Positions 45,321-54,779 of a stretch of DNA of 64,000 bases are shown here, piece after piece. The position numbers and the translations under genes are program-made. The stretch's first letter is position 1. Each line of letters opens with the position of its first letter. The stretch is from an uncultured Lachnospiraceae bacterium (lineage in GTDB: Bacteria > Bacillota > Clostridia > Lachnospirales > Lachnospiraceae): the NCBI GenBank assembly GCA_945919795.1, contig CAMEJJ010000001.1, forward strand, positions 218,531 through 282,530, in the 5' to 3' direction. The notes under the pieces were generated by a model that made no database searches, had not been told where the DNA came from, and was given only the letters and a program-made list of their open reading frames with translations.

Positions 45321-46263
45321 CATTCATACGAGCATGATCCACATTTTCTTTAAACCATTCATAGGCAAGCTTTACACCCTCTTGCAGTTCAACCTTGTGT
45401 GTCCATCCTAGCTCATGGAGTTTGGTTACATCGGTTAGTTTACGGGGAGTACCATCCGGCATAGATGAATTCCATACAATTTCACCTTCGAATCCAACTG
45501 TCTTTTTGACAAGCTCTGCCAGTTCTTTGATGGTAAGTTCTTTCCCGGTTCCGATATTGACATGCTGTTCGCCATCGTAATTTTCCAAAAGAAATACGCA
45601 GGCGTCTGCCATATCATCCACATATAAAAACTCACGGAGCGGCGAACCTGTTCCCCATAATTCTACACTGGGAGCATTTTGCAATTTTGCTTCATGAAAT
45701 TTACGGATCATGGCCGGAAGAACATGTGAGCCCTTTAAATCATAGTTATCATATGGTCCATATAAATTGGTAGGCATACAGCTGATAAAATTATCTCCAT
45801 ACTGACGTTTGAAATATTTACACATCTGCATTCCTGAGATCTTGGCAATCGCATAAGCCTCATTGGTCTGCTCAAGGGGTCCGGTTAACAATGCATCTTC
45901 TACAATGGGCTGTGGTGCCATCTTAGGATAAATACAGGTACTCCCTAAAAATAGTAATTTTTTAACCTTATAATCGTGGCAGCATTTAATTACATTGCAC
46001 TGAACCTGCATATTATCCCAGGCAAAGTCCGCAGGCGCTGTATTATTTGCATTAATACCACCAACCTTTGCAGCCGCAAGAACAACCACATCCGGCTTTT
46101 CTTCTTCAAAAAAAGCTCTGACAGCAGCCTGATCTGTGAGTTCTAATTCCTGATGTGTTCTACCGATAACATTGGTATAACCCTTGGACTTTAAATTACG
46201 TACAATGGCACTTCCAACCAGCCCTCTGTGTCCTGCTACATAAATTTTATCTGTTTTGTTCAT
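45313..46263 (-). CDS. fcl: GDP-L-fucose synthase (second copy)
   Basis: 316 residues with the same motifs as the first copy: [44 protein letters not shown] and [15 protein letters not shown]. It differs at many positions from the copy at 4411, so the two were probably gained separately. It starts a minus-strand group with manC and the isomerase fusion, giving GDP-mannose and GDP-fucose together, but gmd is present only at 5352. AAGGA lies before its start. It is divergent from the AraC gene across about 250 bp. Confidence 0.94.
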   Translation of the reverse strand: MNKTDKIYVAGHRGLVGSAIVRNLKSKGYTNVIGRTHQELELTDQAAVRAFFEEEKPDVVVLAAAKVGGINANNTAPADFAWDNMQVQCNVIKCCHDYKVKKLLFLGSTCIYPKMAPQPIVEDALLTGPLEQTNEAYAIAKISGMQMCKYFKRQYGDNFISCMPTNLYGPYDNYDLKGSHVLPAMIRKFHEAKLQNAPSVELWGTGSPLREFLYVDDMADACVFLLENYDGEQHVNIGTGKELTIKELAELVKKTVGFEGEIVWNSSMPDGTPRKLTDVTKLHELGWTHKVELQEGVKLAYEWFKENVDHARMNGR

Positions 46264-46517
46264 GTCAATTATCCTTCCTTAATAAAAATGAATAAAATAG
46301 TACTAAATTGTTTTATCGCTTTACCACTTCTATTGGTTATCATTTTATGCCCTTTGTTTCTTCAGTTGTTTATCGATTTTATCCAACAAAAAACAATCCA
46401 GACTATAGATTAATTTACTTCTATATCAAATAGAAAGCAATAGACAATTTTGCTACAAAATAGTAAAATATTGCTATATTATTAATTGTAGAATATTTGC
46501 CTGTTTGGGGAGTTTTT

Positions 46518-47360
46518 ATGAAAAAAAATCATTCAAATCGTATCATTTCCACACCTTCCTCCTACGCAAAGGAGCATTACCTTTATGTTCAGGAAACCGG
46601 AACTTTGCAGAGTCTGGAACCGCATATTAGCCGCAGGGAACACCTACAATCACTTTTATTCTTCATTGTTACGAAGGGAAGTGGTTACTTAACACTGCGG
46701 GATAAACGTTTTCATATTCAGAACGGTGATTGTATTTTTATCAACTGTCTGGAGGAATATTCACACGAAAGCAGTCCGGATGATCCATGGGAGCTTAACT
46801 GGGTTCATTTTTATGGAAAACAAGCACCCGAAATATATCGGCATTACAAAGAGCAAAATGGTAATGCCATTTTTCATCCTATGGATTCTTCCGCGTTTTC
46901 GACAACCCTCCACAACATATATGAAGAATTAGCTATGAAACATACCTTTTTTGAACAAAAATGTCACAAATATCTAACCGATATTATTACTCTTTGTTAT
47001 GTTGAAAACAATGATTCAACAAAATATGCCCGCGAATCAAATTTAGACAAAGTAATTGCAGTACGTGATTATCTGGATGAAAACTACCATCGGAATATTG
47101 ATTTAGACTATTTGGAATCCACTTTTTTTATCAGCAAATTCCATCTTTCAAGAGAATTTAAAAAACTAACGGGTGTCACCATCATCAATTATCTGAATTC
47201 CCGCCGTATCAGCGAAGCCAAAAAGTTGCTCCGCTTTACTGAGCAATCAATTGGTGCTATTGCGATTTCCTGTGGCATTTCGGATGTAAATTATTTCACC
47301 AAGGTTTTTGTAAAATACGAATCCATGACGCCCAGCAGTTATCGAAAATTGTGGCATTAA
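46518..47360 (+). CDS. AraC-family transcriptional regulator
   Basis: 280 residues from the ATG at 46518, chosen for the GGGGAG site seven bases upstream; the frame opens earlier without one. The N-terminal cupin sensor domain (about 20-140) has SLLFFIVTKGSGYLTLRDKR and WVHFYGKQ, typical of carbohydrate-responsive regulators. The C-terminal double HTH (about 185-280) reads HLSREFKKLTGVTIINYLNS and AIAISCGISDVNYFTKVF. It stands between the GDP-sugar genes and the acylation operon, so it may control either; the inducer is unknown. Confidence 0.9.
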   Translation: MKKNHSNRIISTPSSYAKEHYLYVQETGTLQSLEPHISRREHLQSLLFFIVTKGSGYLTLRDKRFHIQNGDCIFINCLEEYSHESSPDDPWELNWVHFYGKQAPEIYRHYKEQNGNAIFHPMDSSAFSTTLHNIYEELAMKHTFFEQKCHKYLTDIITLCYVENNDSTKYARESNLDKVIAVRDYLDENYHRNIDLDYLESTFFISKFHLSREFKKLTGVTIINYLNSRRISEAKKLLRFTEQSIGAIAISCGISDVNYFTKVFVKYESMTPSSYRKLWH

Positions 47361-47485
47361 TTTGATTCTTTTCTGCTTTTGTTTTCTGTCTCTATTTCCG
47401 TTGTTGTTTTGGTTTTTCTTTTTGGATTTCTCTTTCCGTTCCTGTTTTCGATTTCTCTTTTTCGGCGTCTCTTTTTCTTTCTTTG

Positions 47486-47514
47486 TTGTAGAAAACGGAC
47501 GACTTTGCTATAAT
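47486..47514 (+). promoter_or_regulatory. Promoter of the acylation operon
   Basis: TTGTAG (47486-47491), 17-bp spacer, TATAAT (47509-47514), 57 bp before the start codon at 47572. Upstream (47361-47480) is a C/T-rich stretch that contains no gene. Confidence 0.65.
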
Positions 47515-47571
47515 GTTTATGGAAATTTTATAAATTGCGCTCATTTTTAGCGCAAAGGGGGCATTAATCCG

Positions 47572-48036
47572 ATGAATATTATTCTTGATATACTTAACAA
47601 TCCACTATTTGCCAGTGCTGCACTGGGATGGTTTGTCGCACAGTTTTTAAAAACTATTATATACTTAATTGTCAATAAGGAATTCCGTTTTGAAAGATTT
47701 CTGGGAAATGGCGGGATGCCCAGTTCGCATTCGGCAACCGTATGTGCGTTAGCAACAGCTACCGGCCTGCATTATGGTTTTTCAGGATTCGAGTTTCCTA
47801 TGGTTGCTTTTTTTGCCATCATTGTTATGAATGATGCTATGGGCGTGCGTCTGGAAACAGGAAAACAAGCTAAAATACTGAATGACATGCTGTTAATGTT
47901 TAAAGAAATGCCACAATGGAAGCCTTCTAAGGCCCATGAACATCTGAAGGAATTTGTTGGACATACTCCCATTCAGATATTTGTCGGTGCATTTTTGGGA
48001 ATCAGTATTGCGATTATTTACTATAATGTGATGTAA
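47572..48036 (+). CDS. DUF212 (YuiD-type) acid-phosphatase-related membrane protein
   Basis: 154 residues with about four membrane segments. Family marks are NGGMPSSHSATVCAL (residues about 46-60, with the PAP2-like SH pair) and MNDAMGVRLETGKQA followed by FVGHTPIQIFVGAFLG. DUF212 proteins are annotated as divergent PAP2-family; some may act on lipid phosphates, but function is not established. It is the first gene of the plus-strand operon, with AAAGGGGG upstream. A possible role is recycling of undecaprenyl or phospholipid carriers used during surface glycan modification, an inference from context. Confidence 0.8.
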   Translation: MNIILDILNNPLFASAALGWFVAQFLKTIIYLIVNKEFRFERFLGNGGMPSSHSATVCALATATGLHYGFSGFEFPMVAFFAIIVMNDAMGVRLETGKQAKILNDMLLMFKEMPQWKPSKAHEHLKEFVGHTPIQIFVGAFLGISIAIIYYNVM

Positions 48037-48066
48037 TTTATTATATGCGAAAGAAGAAGCTTTTTT

Positions 48067-49140
48067 ATGCAAAGTAAGCCATTAACAAAGACAGCTGTCA
48101 TGAAAACAGCTGTTTTTAGTCTGTTGATTATCATTATTACCTGTTATGTGACCAAACTGGTGGTTCCAAAATTTTTATTGGAAAACTCCAGCTGGCCATC
48201 CACGTCTACTTTCACCCAATTTTATGAAATGAAAGAAAATACCGTTGATGTTTTATTTGTTGGAAGCAGCTGCATGTCTACAGCCGGTATTCCCCAATAC
48301 TTGTATGACAAAAACGGAATTGTCAGCTATAATCTGGCATCTCCTGAACAGACCTTGATCACTTCCTATTACTGGTTGGAAGAAGCACTTCGTTTTCAGT
48401 CTCCTTCTGTTGTATTTCTGGATAATCAGATGCTATTTACCTTTTATGAAGATGAACCGCTCAATTTTAAAGAGCCGGGACAACGCAAGGATTTCGACTA
48501 CATGAAATGGTCCAAAGTCAAAATGAGCGCAGTTCATGACATTTGCTCTTTGGATTCATCTCAATCCGAACTCAGCTACTATCTTCCCATTGTGCGTTAT
48601 CATGACCGTTGGAAAGAACTTGGAAAACTGGACTTTACATATACCCCCAGTAAACTATATGGGTTTGCACCTCTTTATGGCAGCCTGCATGAAGAAGGCG
48701 AGGCTGATTTTGTTCCACTGGAGGGTGCAAATACAGTTGTAACCACCGCTACATCAGATGAGAACATCCTGCCCCTGATGCAGCAATATATGGATAAAAT
48801 CGTAGCCCTTTGCAAAGAAAAAAATATTCGTCTTGTTCTTGTAACCACGGTTGCTCCCATTCAGACACAGGCCCGCCATGATTTAACAGCTCAGTACGCA
48901 GCCGCTAACAATCTGACTTATTTGGATTTCAACACAAAAGAACTATACGAAGCAACGCAGATGGACTATTTCATAGATTGCTACGACACTCATCATATGA
49001 CCATTTCAGGCGGTGAAAAAATTTCGGATTATCTGGCTAATTTTGTACTTTCCGAAGGGCTTGCCACTCCAAAAATATCAGCTGATTTTGAAAGCACAAA
49101 GCAGTATTATAAGGATTTCCTAGCAGATTTATATCAATAA
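48067..49140 (+). CDS. Membrane-anchored SGNH-fold protein (DltD/AlgX-like role)
   Basis: 357 residues. One N-terminal membrane span (about 12-33) then an extracytoplasmic SGNH hydrolase-like domain. The nucleophile block is FVGSSCMSTAG with Ser67 or Ser68, and the C-terminal block is CYDTHHMTISGG with Asp307 and His310 in the DxxH spacing. Such proteins accept an acyl group from an MBOAT partner and place it on a glycan. It stands directly before the MBOAT gene (108-bp gap), as SGNH/MBOAT partners usually do. The ribosome site is weak (GAAAGAAGAAG). Confidence 0.75.
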   Translation: MQSKPLTKTAVMKTAVFSLLIIIITCYVTKLVVPKFLLENSSWPSTSTFTQFYEMKENTVDVLFVGSSCMSTAGIPQYLYDKNGIVSYNLASPEQTLITSYYWLEEALRFQSPSVVFLDNQMLFTFYEDEPLNFKEPGQRKDFDYMKWSKVKMSAVHDICSLDSSQSELSYYLPIVRYHDRWKELGKLDFTYTPSKLYGFAPLYGSLHEEGEADFVPLEGANTVVTTATSDENILPLMQQYMDKIVALCKEKNIRLVLVTTVAPIQTQARHDLTAQYAAANNLTYLDFNTKELYEATQMDYFIDCYDTHHMTISGGEKISDYLANFVLSEGLATPKISADFESTKQYYKDFLADLYQ

Positions 49141-49248
49141 ACTCACTCAGATACAATCCGCGAAAAAGCCGCTCTGAAAGAAATTATCTAAAAGAATTTT
49201 CCTTAAAACAGATAAGTATAGAATAAATAAACACAAAGGAGAAGAACC

Positions 49249-50868
49249 ATGAGCTTAACATCATTTGATTTTTTTATTATGATTGCATGCACCGTTTGTC
49301 TGTATTACCTTCTCCCGCTGAAATTCCGTTTTCTTGCGCTTCTTGTTTCCAATATCTGGTTTATTTTGCAAGCCGATTCTGTTTTTGCTCTTGTCTGCAT
49401 GCTGATTCCTGCTTTTGTTACGTATGCAGCCGCTAACTATATCAGTAAATGTCGTGAGAATACTACAAATGCTACGACAATCATATCTGATATTGATTTA
49501 AAGCATGTTAATGATCCGAGTACAGTTACGAACATGTCAAAAAATGAAAAACTTGTTTTGACATTATCAATCATCTGTATCGCAGGATTTCTGATTGTAT
49601 TAAAGGATTCGAATTTCTTTATCAATACCTGGAATCTAGTGGCAGGAGTTCTTCACATTCCGCTTAGATTTTCTCAGGTCCATCTTGCGGCTCCTCTCGG
49701 AATCTCTTACTATTCCCTTTCCTGGATTGGTTATCTTCTGGATGTATATTGGGGAATTGCGACAGCAGAAAAAAATATCCTGAAGTTTTCCGTCATTGCC
49801 GGATATTTTCCGCTTTTAACTTCCGGTCCTATCATCCGGTACAAGGACTATTCTGCTTCCATTGTCACCGGACACCGCTTTGATTATGAGAAGTTTTGTT
49901 TTGGACTTCAGCGTATTTTATGGGGGCTGATGAAAAAACTTGTTATTTCATCACGTCTCGCAGTCTATGTCAATGCCATTTATGACGGAAACGGTTATAA
50001 CTGTTTTGTGGGAACTTATGTCTTGCTGGCAATGGTTTTGTTTGTTTTCCAGCTCTATACCGATTTTTCAGGTTGCATCGATATCATCATCGGCATTTCA
50101 GAAATGCTCGGTATCGATTTGCCGGAAAACTTTGACCTTCCTTTTATTTCACGCAGTCTTTCCGAATTCTGGAGACGTTGGCATATATCCATCGGTGCTT
50201 TTTTAAGAGATTATATTCTGTATTCCATTTTGAAATCAGCACCTTTTCAAAAATTAGGAACATGGTGCAAAAAGAAATTCGGAAAGAAAAACGGCAAAAA
50301 AATTCCTGTCTGGTGTGGTATGTTAATTTCCTGGTTTTTAATCGGTTTCTGGCATGGCGGATATTGGAATTACATCATCGGCGTCGGTCTGTTCTTTGGT
50401 GTTGTGATTATTCTTGGCGAGATGGCGAAACCTTTCACAGACAGGCTCGTTACCGTATTAAAAGTAAATGTCAATTCTTTTGGTTTTCACTTATTCCAGT
50501 GTATTCGTACATTTTGTCTGTTTACGTTTGGTCTGTCTTTTTTCCGCTCTTACGGCGGCTTTTTGGAAGGTCTGAGAATCTGGCGTTCCGCATTATTCGA
50601 ATTCAGTCCCTGGATCTTTTTTGATGGTTCCCTTCTTTCTTTTGGGCTGGATGAAAAGGACTGGCAGATTATTGTATTTTATATGATGGTTTTAGCTGTT
50701 GCCGGCATTGTACGCTATGTAAAAAAAGTTCCCATCCGGGTTCTGATTGCCGGTCAGCCGCTTCTGTTCCGCTGGATTTTATATATTGCACTTTTTATTA
50801 GCGTCATTCTGTTTGGCTGCTACGGGCCCGGATATGATGCACAGGCATTTATTTACCAGCAGTTTTAA
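49249..50868 (+). CDS. MBOAT-family membrane O-acyltransferase (DltB/AlgI type)
   Basis: 539 residues with about eleven membrane segments. Conserved parts are HLAAPLGISYYSLSWIGYLLD, YTDFSGCIDIIIGISEMLGI, FWRRWHISIGAFLRDYILY and GFWHGGYWNYIIGVG, with the catalytic His369. The family carries acyl groups from a cytoplasmic carrier through the membrane to an extracellular glycan. An acyl carrier protein and an acyl loader gene lie downstream in the same operon. AAGGAG precedes the start. The glycan acceptor is presumably the product of this locus. Confidence 0.93.
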   Translation: MSLTSFDFFIMIACTVCLYYLLPLKFRFLALLVSNIWFILQADSVFALVCMLIPAFVTYAAANYISKCRENTTNATTIISDIDLKHVNDPSTVTNMSKNEKLVLTLSIICIAGFLIVLKDSNFFINTWNLVAGVLHIPLRFSQVHLAAPLGISYYSLSWIGYLLDVYWGIATAEKNILKFSVIAGYFPLLTSGPIIRYKDYSASIVTGHRFDYEKFCFGLQRILWGLMKKLVISSRLAVYVNAIYDGNGYNCFVGTYVLLAMVLFVFQLYTDFSGCIDIIIGISEMLGIDLPENFDLPFISRSLSEFWRRWHISIGAFLRDYILYSILKSAPFQKLGTWCKKKFGKKNGKKIPVWCGMLISWFLIGFWHGGYWNYIIGVGLFFGVVIILGEMAKPFTDRLVTVLKVNVNSFGFHLFQCIRTFCLFTFGLSFFRSYGGFLEGLRIWRSALFEFSPWIFFDGSLLSFGLDEKDWQIIVFYMMVLAVAGIVRYVKKVPIRVLIAGQPLLFRWILYIALFISVILFGCYGPGYDAQAFIYQQF

Positions 50869-51014
50869 CAAGTAGGAACAATAGGAAATAGAAGGAATAT
50901 TCCTTGAAAACAAGAGGACATGGAGAAACAAAAGCAAATAGTTGCAAACACAGTACAGATAGTTATACCATAATTTTTATGAAAATGAATTTCAGATATG
51001 AGGAGCAAAGTCAT

Positions 51015-52793
51015 ATGAAAGAGTTAGAATATCCGTTTGATTCTGATTATATTTTAAAAAAGAAAAAGAAACTTCGCCGGGAACTTCTGGATACCGACAG
51101 GACTTTTTTAATGAAAAAAATAGCCGTACTGGGCGGTTCGACCACAAGTGATATTGTAAAAATTCTGGATTTATTTTTATTAAATTATGGTATCATGGCT
51201 GAATTTTATGAATCTGAATACAATCAGTATTATCAGGATGCCATGTTTGATCCACAGGAACTTTTAGACTTTGCACCGGATCTGATTTTTATCCATACCA
51301 CCAATCGCAACATTCGCTTTTATCCGGAAATATCCGATGACGAAAATGCCGTTTCCGAGAAGTTAGCCAATGTTTACCATGAGTTTGAAGATATGTGGGA
51401 GCATCTGTCCAATCAATACCACTGCCCCATTATTCAAAATAATATGGAACTGCCTTCCTATCGTCTGCTCGGCAATCAGGATTGTGTCAATCTGCATGGA
51501 CGTACCAATTTTATTTTAAAATTAAATGATTTGTTTCATCAGTATGCACAAGAGCACGAAAGTTTTTATATTCACGACATTCTGTCTTTATCTGCCGGCT
51601 ATGGACTGGATGCATGGTCAGATCCTTTTTACTGGCACATGTACAAATATGCTTTGTGTGTTCCTGCCATTCCCACCTTTGCTTATAATCTGTCACATAT
51701 TATCAAAGCAATTTACGGGATGAACAAAAAGGCGTTTGTCCTGGATCTTGACAACACGCTCTGGGGCGGTATTGTTGGCGACAATGGTATGGAAAATCTG
51801 GAATTGGGTCAGGAAACATCCATCGGTCAGGCATATTGTGAATTCCAGTCCTATTTGAAAGCACATAAAGATATGGGCGTATTACTAAATATCAGTTCCA
51901 AAAACGAAGAAGAAAATGCTCTTTCCGGTCTGTCTCATCCGGACGGTATTTTGAAAAAAGAAGATTTTATTGTTATCAAAGCTAACTGGGAACCTAAAAG
52001 CATCAACACTGCTGCCATAGCAAAAGAATTGAACATTTTGGAAAACAGTCTGGTATTTGTCGATGACAATCCAGCTGAAAGAGAAATTATCAAAAAGCAG
52101 CTTCCATCAGTTGCAGTTCCGGAAATTACTTCTGTTGATCAGTATATTCGTCAGATTGACAAACATGGCTATTTTGAAGTTTTAAAATTATCCAAGGATG
52201 ATCTGAATCGAAGCAATATGTATAAAGCAAATGTGGAGCGAAATGATTCTATTCAAGCATTTGATAATTATGAAGACTATTTAAAGTCGCTGGAAATGAA
52301 GGCTGTGATTGGTCCGTTCGAGCCCGTTTATTTATCACGAATCGCACAGCTTACAAATAAAAGCAATCAGTTTAACCTGACTACCCGCAGATATACACAG
52401 GAAGAAATTGCCCAAGTTTTAGAAGATCCCACGAAGCTTTCATTTTACGGAAAACTGGAAGATAAGTTTGGAGATAATGGTGTGGTAACAGTAGCCATTG
52501 GTCGTGTAGATGGTACCATCTGCCATATGGAACTCTGGCTGATGAGCTGTCGGGTCTTAAAACGTGACATGGAACTTGCATTATTGGATGAAATCGTAGA
52601 TACTTGTATCAGGCATGGCATCAAAGAAATTCGCGGCTATTATTATAAAACAGCCAAAAATGCCATGGTAAAAGATTTTTATGGTAATAGTTTGGGATTT
52701 GAAAAAATATCCGATGACGGAGAAAATTCTGTATGGAGTTTTGTGATTCCAAAACATTATGAAAAGCGCAATTGTGTAATTGAGGTTAATTAG
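51015..52793 (+). CDS. FkbH-like HAD-superfamily protein, probable acyl-ACP loader
   Basis: 592 residues from the ATG at 51015, which has GAGGAG upstream; the open frame begins 37 codons earlier without one. The N-terminal 230 residues resemble an SGNH-like FkbH N-domain (VLGGSTTSDIVKILDLFL). The HAD domain has VLDLDNTLWGGIVGDNG at about 240-256, then NISSKNEEEN and VFVDDNPAEREII. The C-terminal GNAT-like part has TNKSNQFNLTTRRYT and WLMSCRVLKRDME, whose Cys is conserved. Known FkbH proteins take 1,3-bisphosphoglycerate and load glyceryl onto an acyl carrier protein. Here the next gene is an ACP, so a glyceryl-ACP donor for the MBOAT is the best guess. Confidence 0.88.
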   Translation: MKELEYPFDSDYILKKKKKLRRELLDTDRTFLMKKIAVLGGSTTSDIVKILDLFLLNYGIMAEFYESEYNQYYQDAMFDPQELLDFAPDLIFIHTTNRNIRFYPEISDDENAVSEKLANVYHEFEDMWEHLSNQYHCPIIQNNMELPSYRLLGNQDCVNLHGRTNFILKLNDLFHQYAQEHESFYIHDILSLSAGYGLDAWSDPFYWHMYKYALCVPAIPTFAYNLSHIIKAIYGMNKKAFVLDLDNTLWGGIVGDNGMENLELGQETSIGQAYCEFQSYLKAHKDMGVLLNISSKNEEENALSGLSHPDGILKKEDFIVIKANWEPKSINTAAIAKELNILENSLVFVDDNPAEREIIKKQLPSVAVPEITSVDQYIRQIDKHGYFEVLKLSKDDLNRSNMYKANVERNDSIQAFDNYEDYLKSLEMKAVIGPFEPVYLSRIAQLTNKSNQFNLTTRRYTQEEIAQVLEDPTKLSFYGKLEDKFGDNGVVTVAIGRVDGTICHMELWLMSCRVLKRDMELALLDEIVDTCIRHGIKEIRGYYYKTAKNAMVKDFYGNSLGFEKISDDGENSVWSFVIPKHYEKRNCVIEVN

Positions 52794-52849
52794 AATTGCT
52801 GAATTCGGAACCAAAAATATAGAACAATATAATGAAAGAGGAAATGCAT

Positions 52850-53089
52850 ATGACCAGAGAAGAAGTTTTTGAAAAATTAAATGAAGTATTTCAGGATGTT
52901 TTCGACGATGAGGAAATTACCGTCAACGATGAAACAACAGCAGATGATATTGAGGACTGGGACAGCCTTGAACATATCAACTTGATTGTGGCTGTAGAAA
53001 ATTGTTTTGGCATCAAGTTCAACATGGGCGAAGTAACCACCATGAAAAATGTCGGTGCCATGGTAGATTTGATTTTGAGTCGGATTTAA
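52850..53089 (+). CDS. Acyl carrier protein
   Basis: 79 residues from the ATG at 52850, which follows AGAGGAA; an earlier ATG at 52832 is less likely. The phosphopantetheine site is the Ser in DIEDWDSLEHINLIVAVE, with the usual DSL core. The protein is acidic as expected. It is the last gene of the operon and probably holds the acyl group that FkbH loads and the MBOAT uses, as DltC does in the Dlt system. It is too short and too specialised in context to be the general fatty-acid ACP. Confidence 0.9.
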   Translation: MTREEVFEKLNEVFQDVFDDEEITVNDETTADDIEDWDSLEHINLIVAVENCFGIKFNMGEVTTMKNVGAMVDLILSRI

Positions 53090-53142
53090 TATATTCCAAC
53101 GCTGATAACATACACTGCATGAATTTCAATATCTAATTTAAG

Positions 53143-53197
53143 AAATCCCTCCTGCAATTCAGGGCATTTACGCCTTATATACAGGAGGGATTTTTAT
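53143..53197 (+). terminator. Rho-independent terminator of the acylation operon
   Basis: 12-bp stem (53143-53154 with 53182-53193) around a 27-base loop, followed by TTTTTATTTTT-like T-rich sequence. It also faces the end of the minus-strand GT2 gene at 53251. Confidence 0.85.
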
Positions 53198-53250
53198 TTT
53201 TCTATGCAATCATTTCCGATACATGCTCTAACTCATAAAGTATCTTTGGA

Positions 53251-54213
53251 TCAAACACTATCTGCACCGGAAGAACCGTCCCCAGCGCCATCTTTTCCCT
53301 TGACAACATCAATCAGATATGGCGGTCTGTTTCGGGAGGCATCCAGTGCACGCCAGACATATTCTCCTAAAATTCCCATCATTAACATCATGCATCCAAA
53401 AGAAAACAGCACAACACACATCAGGGAAGCCCATCCTAAAATAGGCGTACCCACGGTAAATTTTTCAACCAATACACAAACCATCCAGATAACCGATGCT
53501 ACAAAAAACAGTACACCCATTGTGGACATAAAACGGATAGGAAAATAAGAAAAACTGAGCATAGAATCCATTGCCAGTTTTATTTTTTTGGACAAAGTCC
53601 AACGTGACACGCCGACTTCACGGTCTTTCCGATGAAAATATACATGATCCGTCTGAAATCCTGCCCACAAAACCTGCAAAGTCAGGGACGAATTCTTTTC
53701 ATCCAACATTTCCAAAACTTGAATCACCTGACGGTCCAGCAAGTAACAGTCGCATCCTCCAACAGGCATCTTGTCATTAACCAGTTTATGAATAATATGA
53801 TAATACATGCTGGCAAAAAACTTTTTAATCGGATTTTCATCACGGGAAGAACGGACCGCCAATACAACTTTATTGCCTTTTTTCCAGCTTTCGTACATAT
53901 CCAGAATGATTTCACTGTCTTCCTGTAAATCCGCCTGCTTAGTCACAGCGCAATCCCCGGTACAAACTGACAATCCGGCCAAAAGAGCCGCATGTTCACC
54001 AAAATTTCTGGAAAGCTTTACACATTGTGTATGACCATCCATTTCCCTTATCTGATTCATGATTTCCCATGAATTGTCACCGGAGCCGTCATCCACAAAT
54101 ACCAGTTCGTAATCCCCAAGCTTTCCAAGGATTTTTTCTTTCATATCCTCATATAAAAGCATTAGGGTATCTGAATTATAATAAACCGGAACAACGATTG
54201 AAATTTTACTCAT
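53251..54213 (-). CDS. GT2 polyprenyl-phosphate glycosyltransferase (DPM1/ArnC-like)
   Basis: 320 residues. The catalytic GT-A domain opens ISIVVPVYYNSDTLMLLYED, with FVDDGSGDNSWE, KLSRNFGEHAALLAGL and KQADLQEDSEII (the metal-binding DLQ). Two C-terminal membrane spans (about 235-290) give the typical dolichyl-phosphate-mannose-synthase-like topology. It makes a polyprenyl-phosphate sugar used by outward-facing glycosyltransferases such as the GT-C proteins at 7055 or 61264. It overlaps the FdtA-like gene by 8 bp, so it may transfer the amino sugar made by the next two genes. Confidence 0.88.
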   Translation of the reverse strand: MSKISIVVPVYYNSDTLMLLYEDMKEKILGKLGDYELVFVDDGSGDNSWEIMNQIREMDGHTQCVKLSRNFGEHAALLAGLSVCTGDCAVTKQADLQEDSEIILDMYESWKKGNKVVLAVRSSRDENPIKKFFASMYYHIIHKLVNDKMPVGGCDCYLLDRQVIQVLEMLDEKNSSLTLQVLWAGFQTDHVYFHRKDREVGVSRWTLSKKIKLAMDSMLSFSYFPIRFMSTMGVLFFVASVIWMVCVLVEKFTVGTPILGWASLMCVVLFSFGCMMLMMGILGEYVWRALDASRNRPPYLIDVVKGKDGAGDGSSGADSV

Positions 54214-54628
54214 GTTGTTTTACTTCCTTTATAAATTCTTCGTAATCGCGAATGTACTCTTCCCCATCATAATGCTCACTGGCAAGTACCAGTAATACCG
54301 AATCCGGTGAAAAATCATACATGTCTTTCCAAACCATCGTCTTGAGATACAGTCCCATACGCGGCTTGTTCAATTCAATGATTTCTGTCTCATAACCATT
54401 GTCAACTTTGACCTTGCTTGTCCCACTGACATTAATCAGCACAAACTCAGTCTTGCGATTTGCATGCTGTCCGCGAATCACTTCATCGTCCGAACCATAC
54501 ATGTAAAACACACGCTTAATGGCAAAAGGCACATCCATGCCATCTCCTTCAGCAACTACCAGATTGCCTCGTTCATCACCATATTCATTAAAATTAATGA
54601 TTTCGTATAATTCACTTAGTTTTTTCAT
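54206..54628 (-). CDS. dTDP-4-keto-6-deoxyhexose 3,4-ketoisomerase (FdtA/WxcM type)
   Basis: 140 residues, a single cupin. The key motif RGQHANRKTEFVLIN holds the His and the RG of the family (RGxHAxK in relatives), preceded by FAIKRVFYMYGS and followed by LYLKTMVWKDM. It shifts the keto group from C4 to C3 of dTDP-6-deoxyhexose, giving the substrate for the aminotransferase at 54780. No rmlA or rmlB is in the window, so the dTDP-sugar must come from elsewhere. Whether the product is the galacto (FdtA) or gluco (QdtA) form is not decidable. Confidence 0.82.
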   Translation of the reverse strand: MKKLSELYEIINFNEYGDERGNLVVAEGDGMDVPFAIKRVFYMYGSDDEVIRGQHANRKTEFVLINVSGTSKVKVDNGYETEIIELNKPRMGLYLKTMVWKDMYDFSPDSVLLVLASEHYDGEEYIRDYEEFIKEVKQHE

Positions 54629-54779
54629 AGATTCTCACTTTTATAAAAATTATTCAAAATAAAGTACTATCATTGATACTATTCGAAAATAGCAAAACAA
54701 TTTTTGACATTTATATTCATCTGTAATCACAGTTGTGTCATTGTCAACTGACAATAACACAAATCATTCATCATAATGA

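Noticed and set aside
50904..51014. Upstream start of the FkbH-like protein
   Set aside because: The extra 37 residues are not FkbH-like and have no ribosome site; GAGGAG precedes the ATG at 51015.
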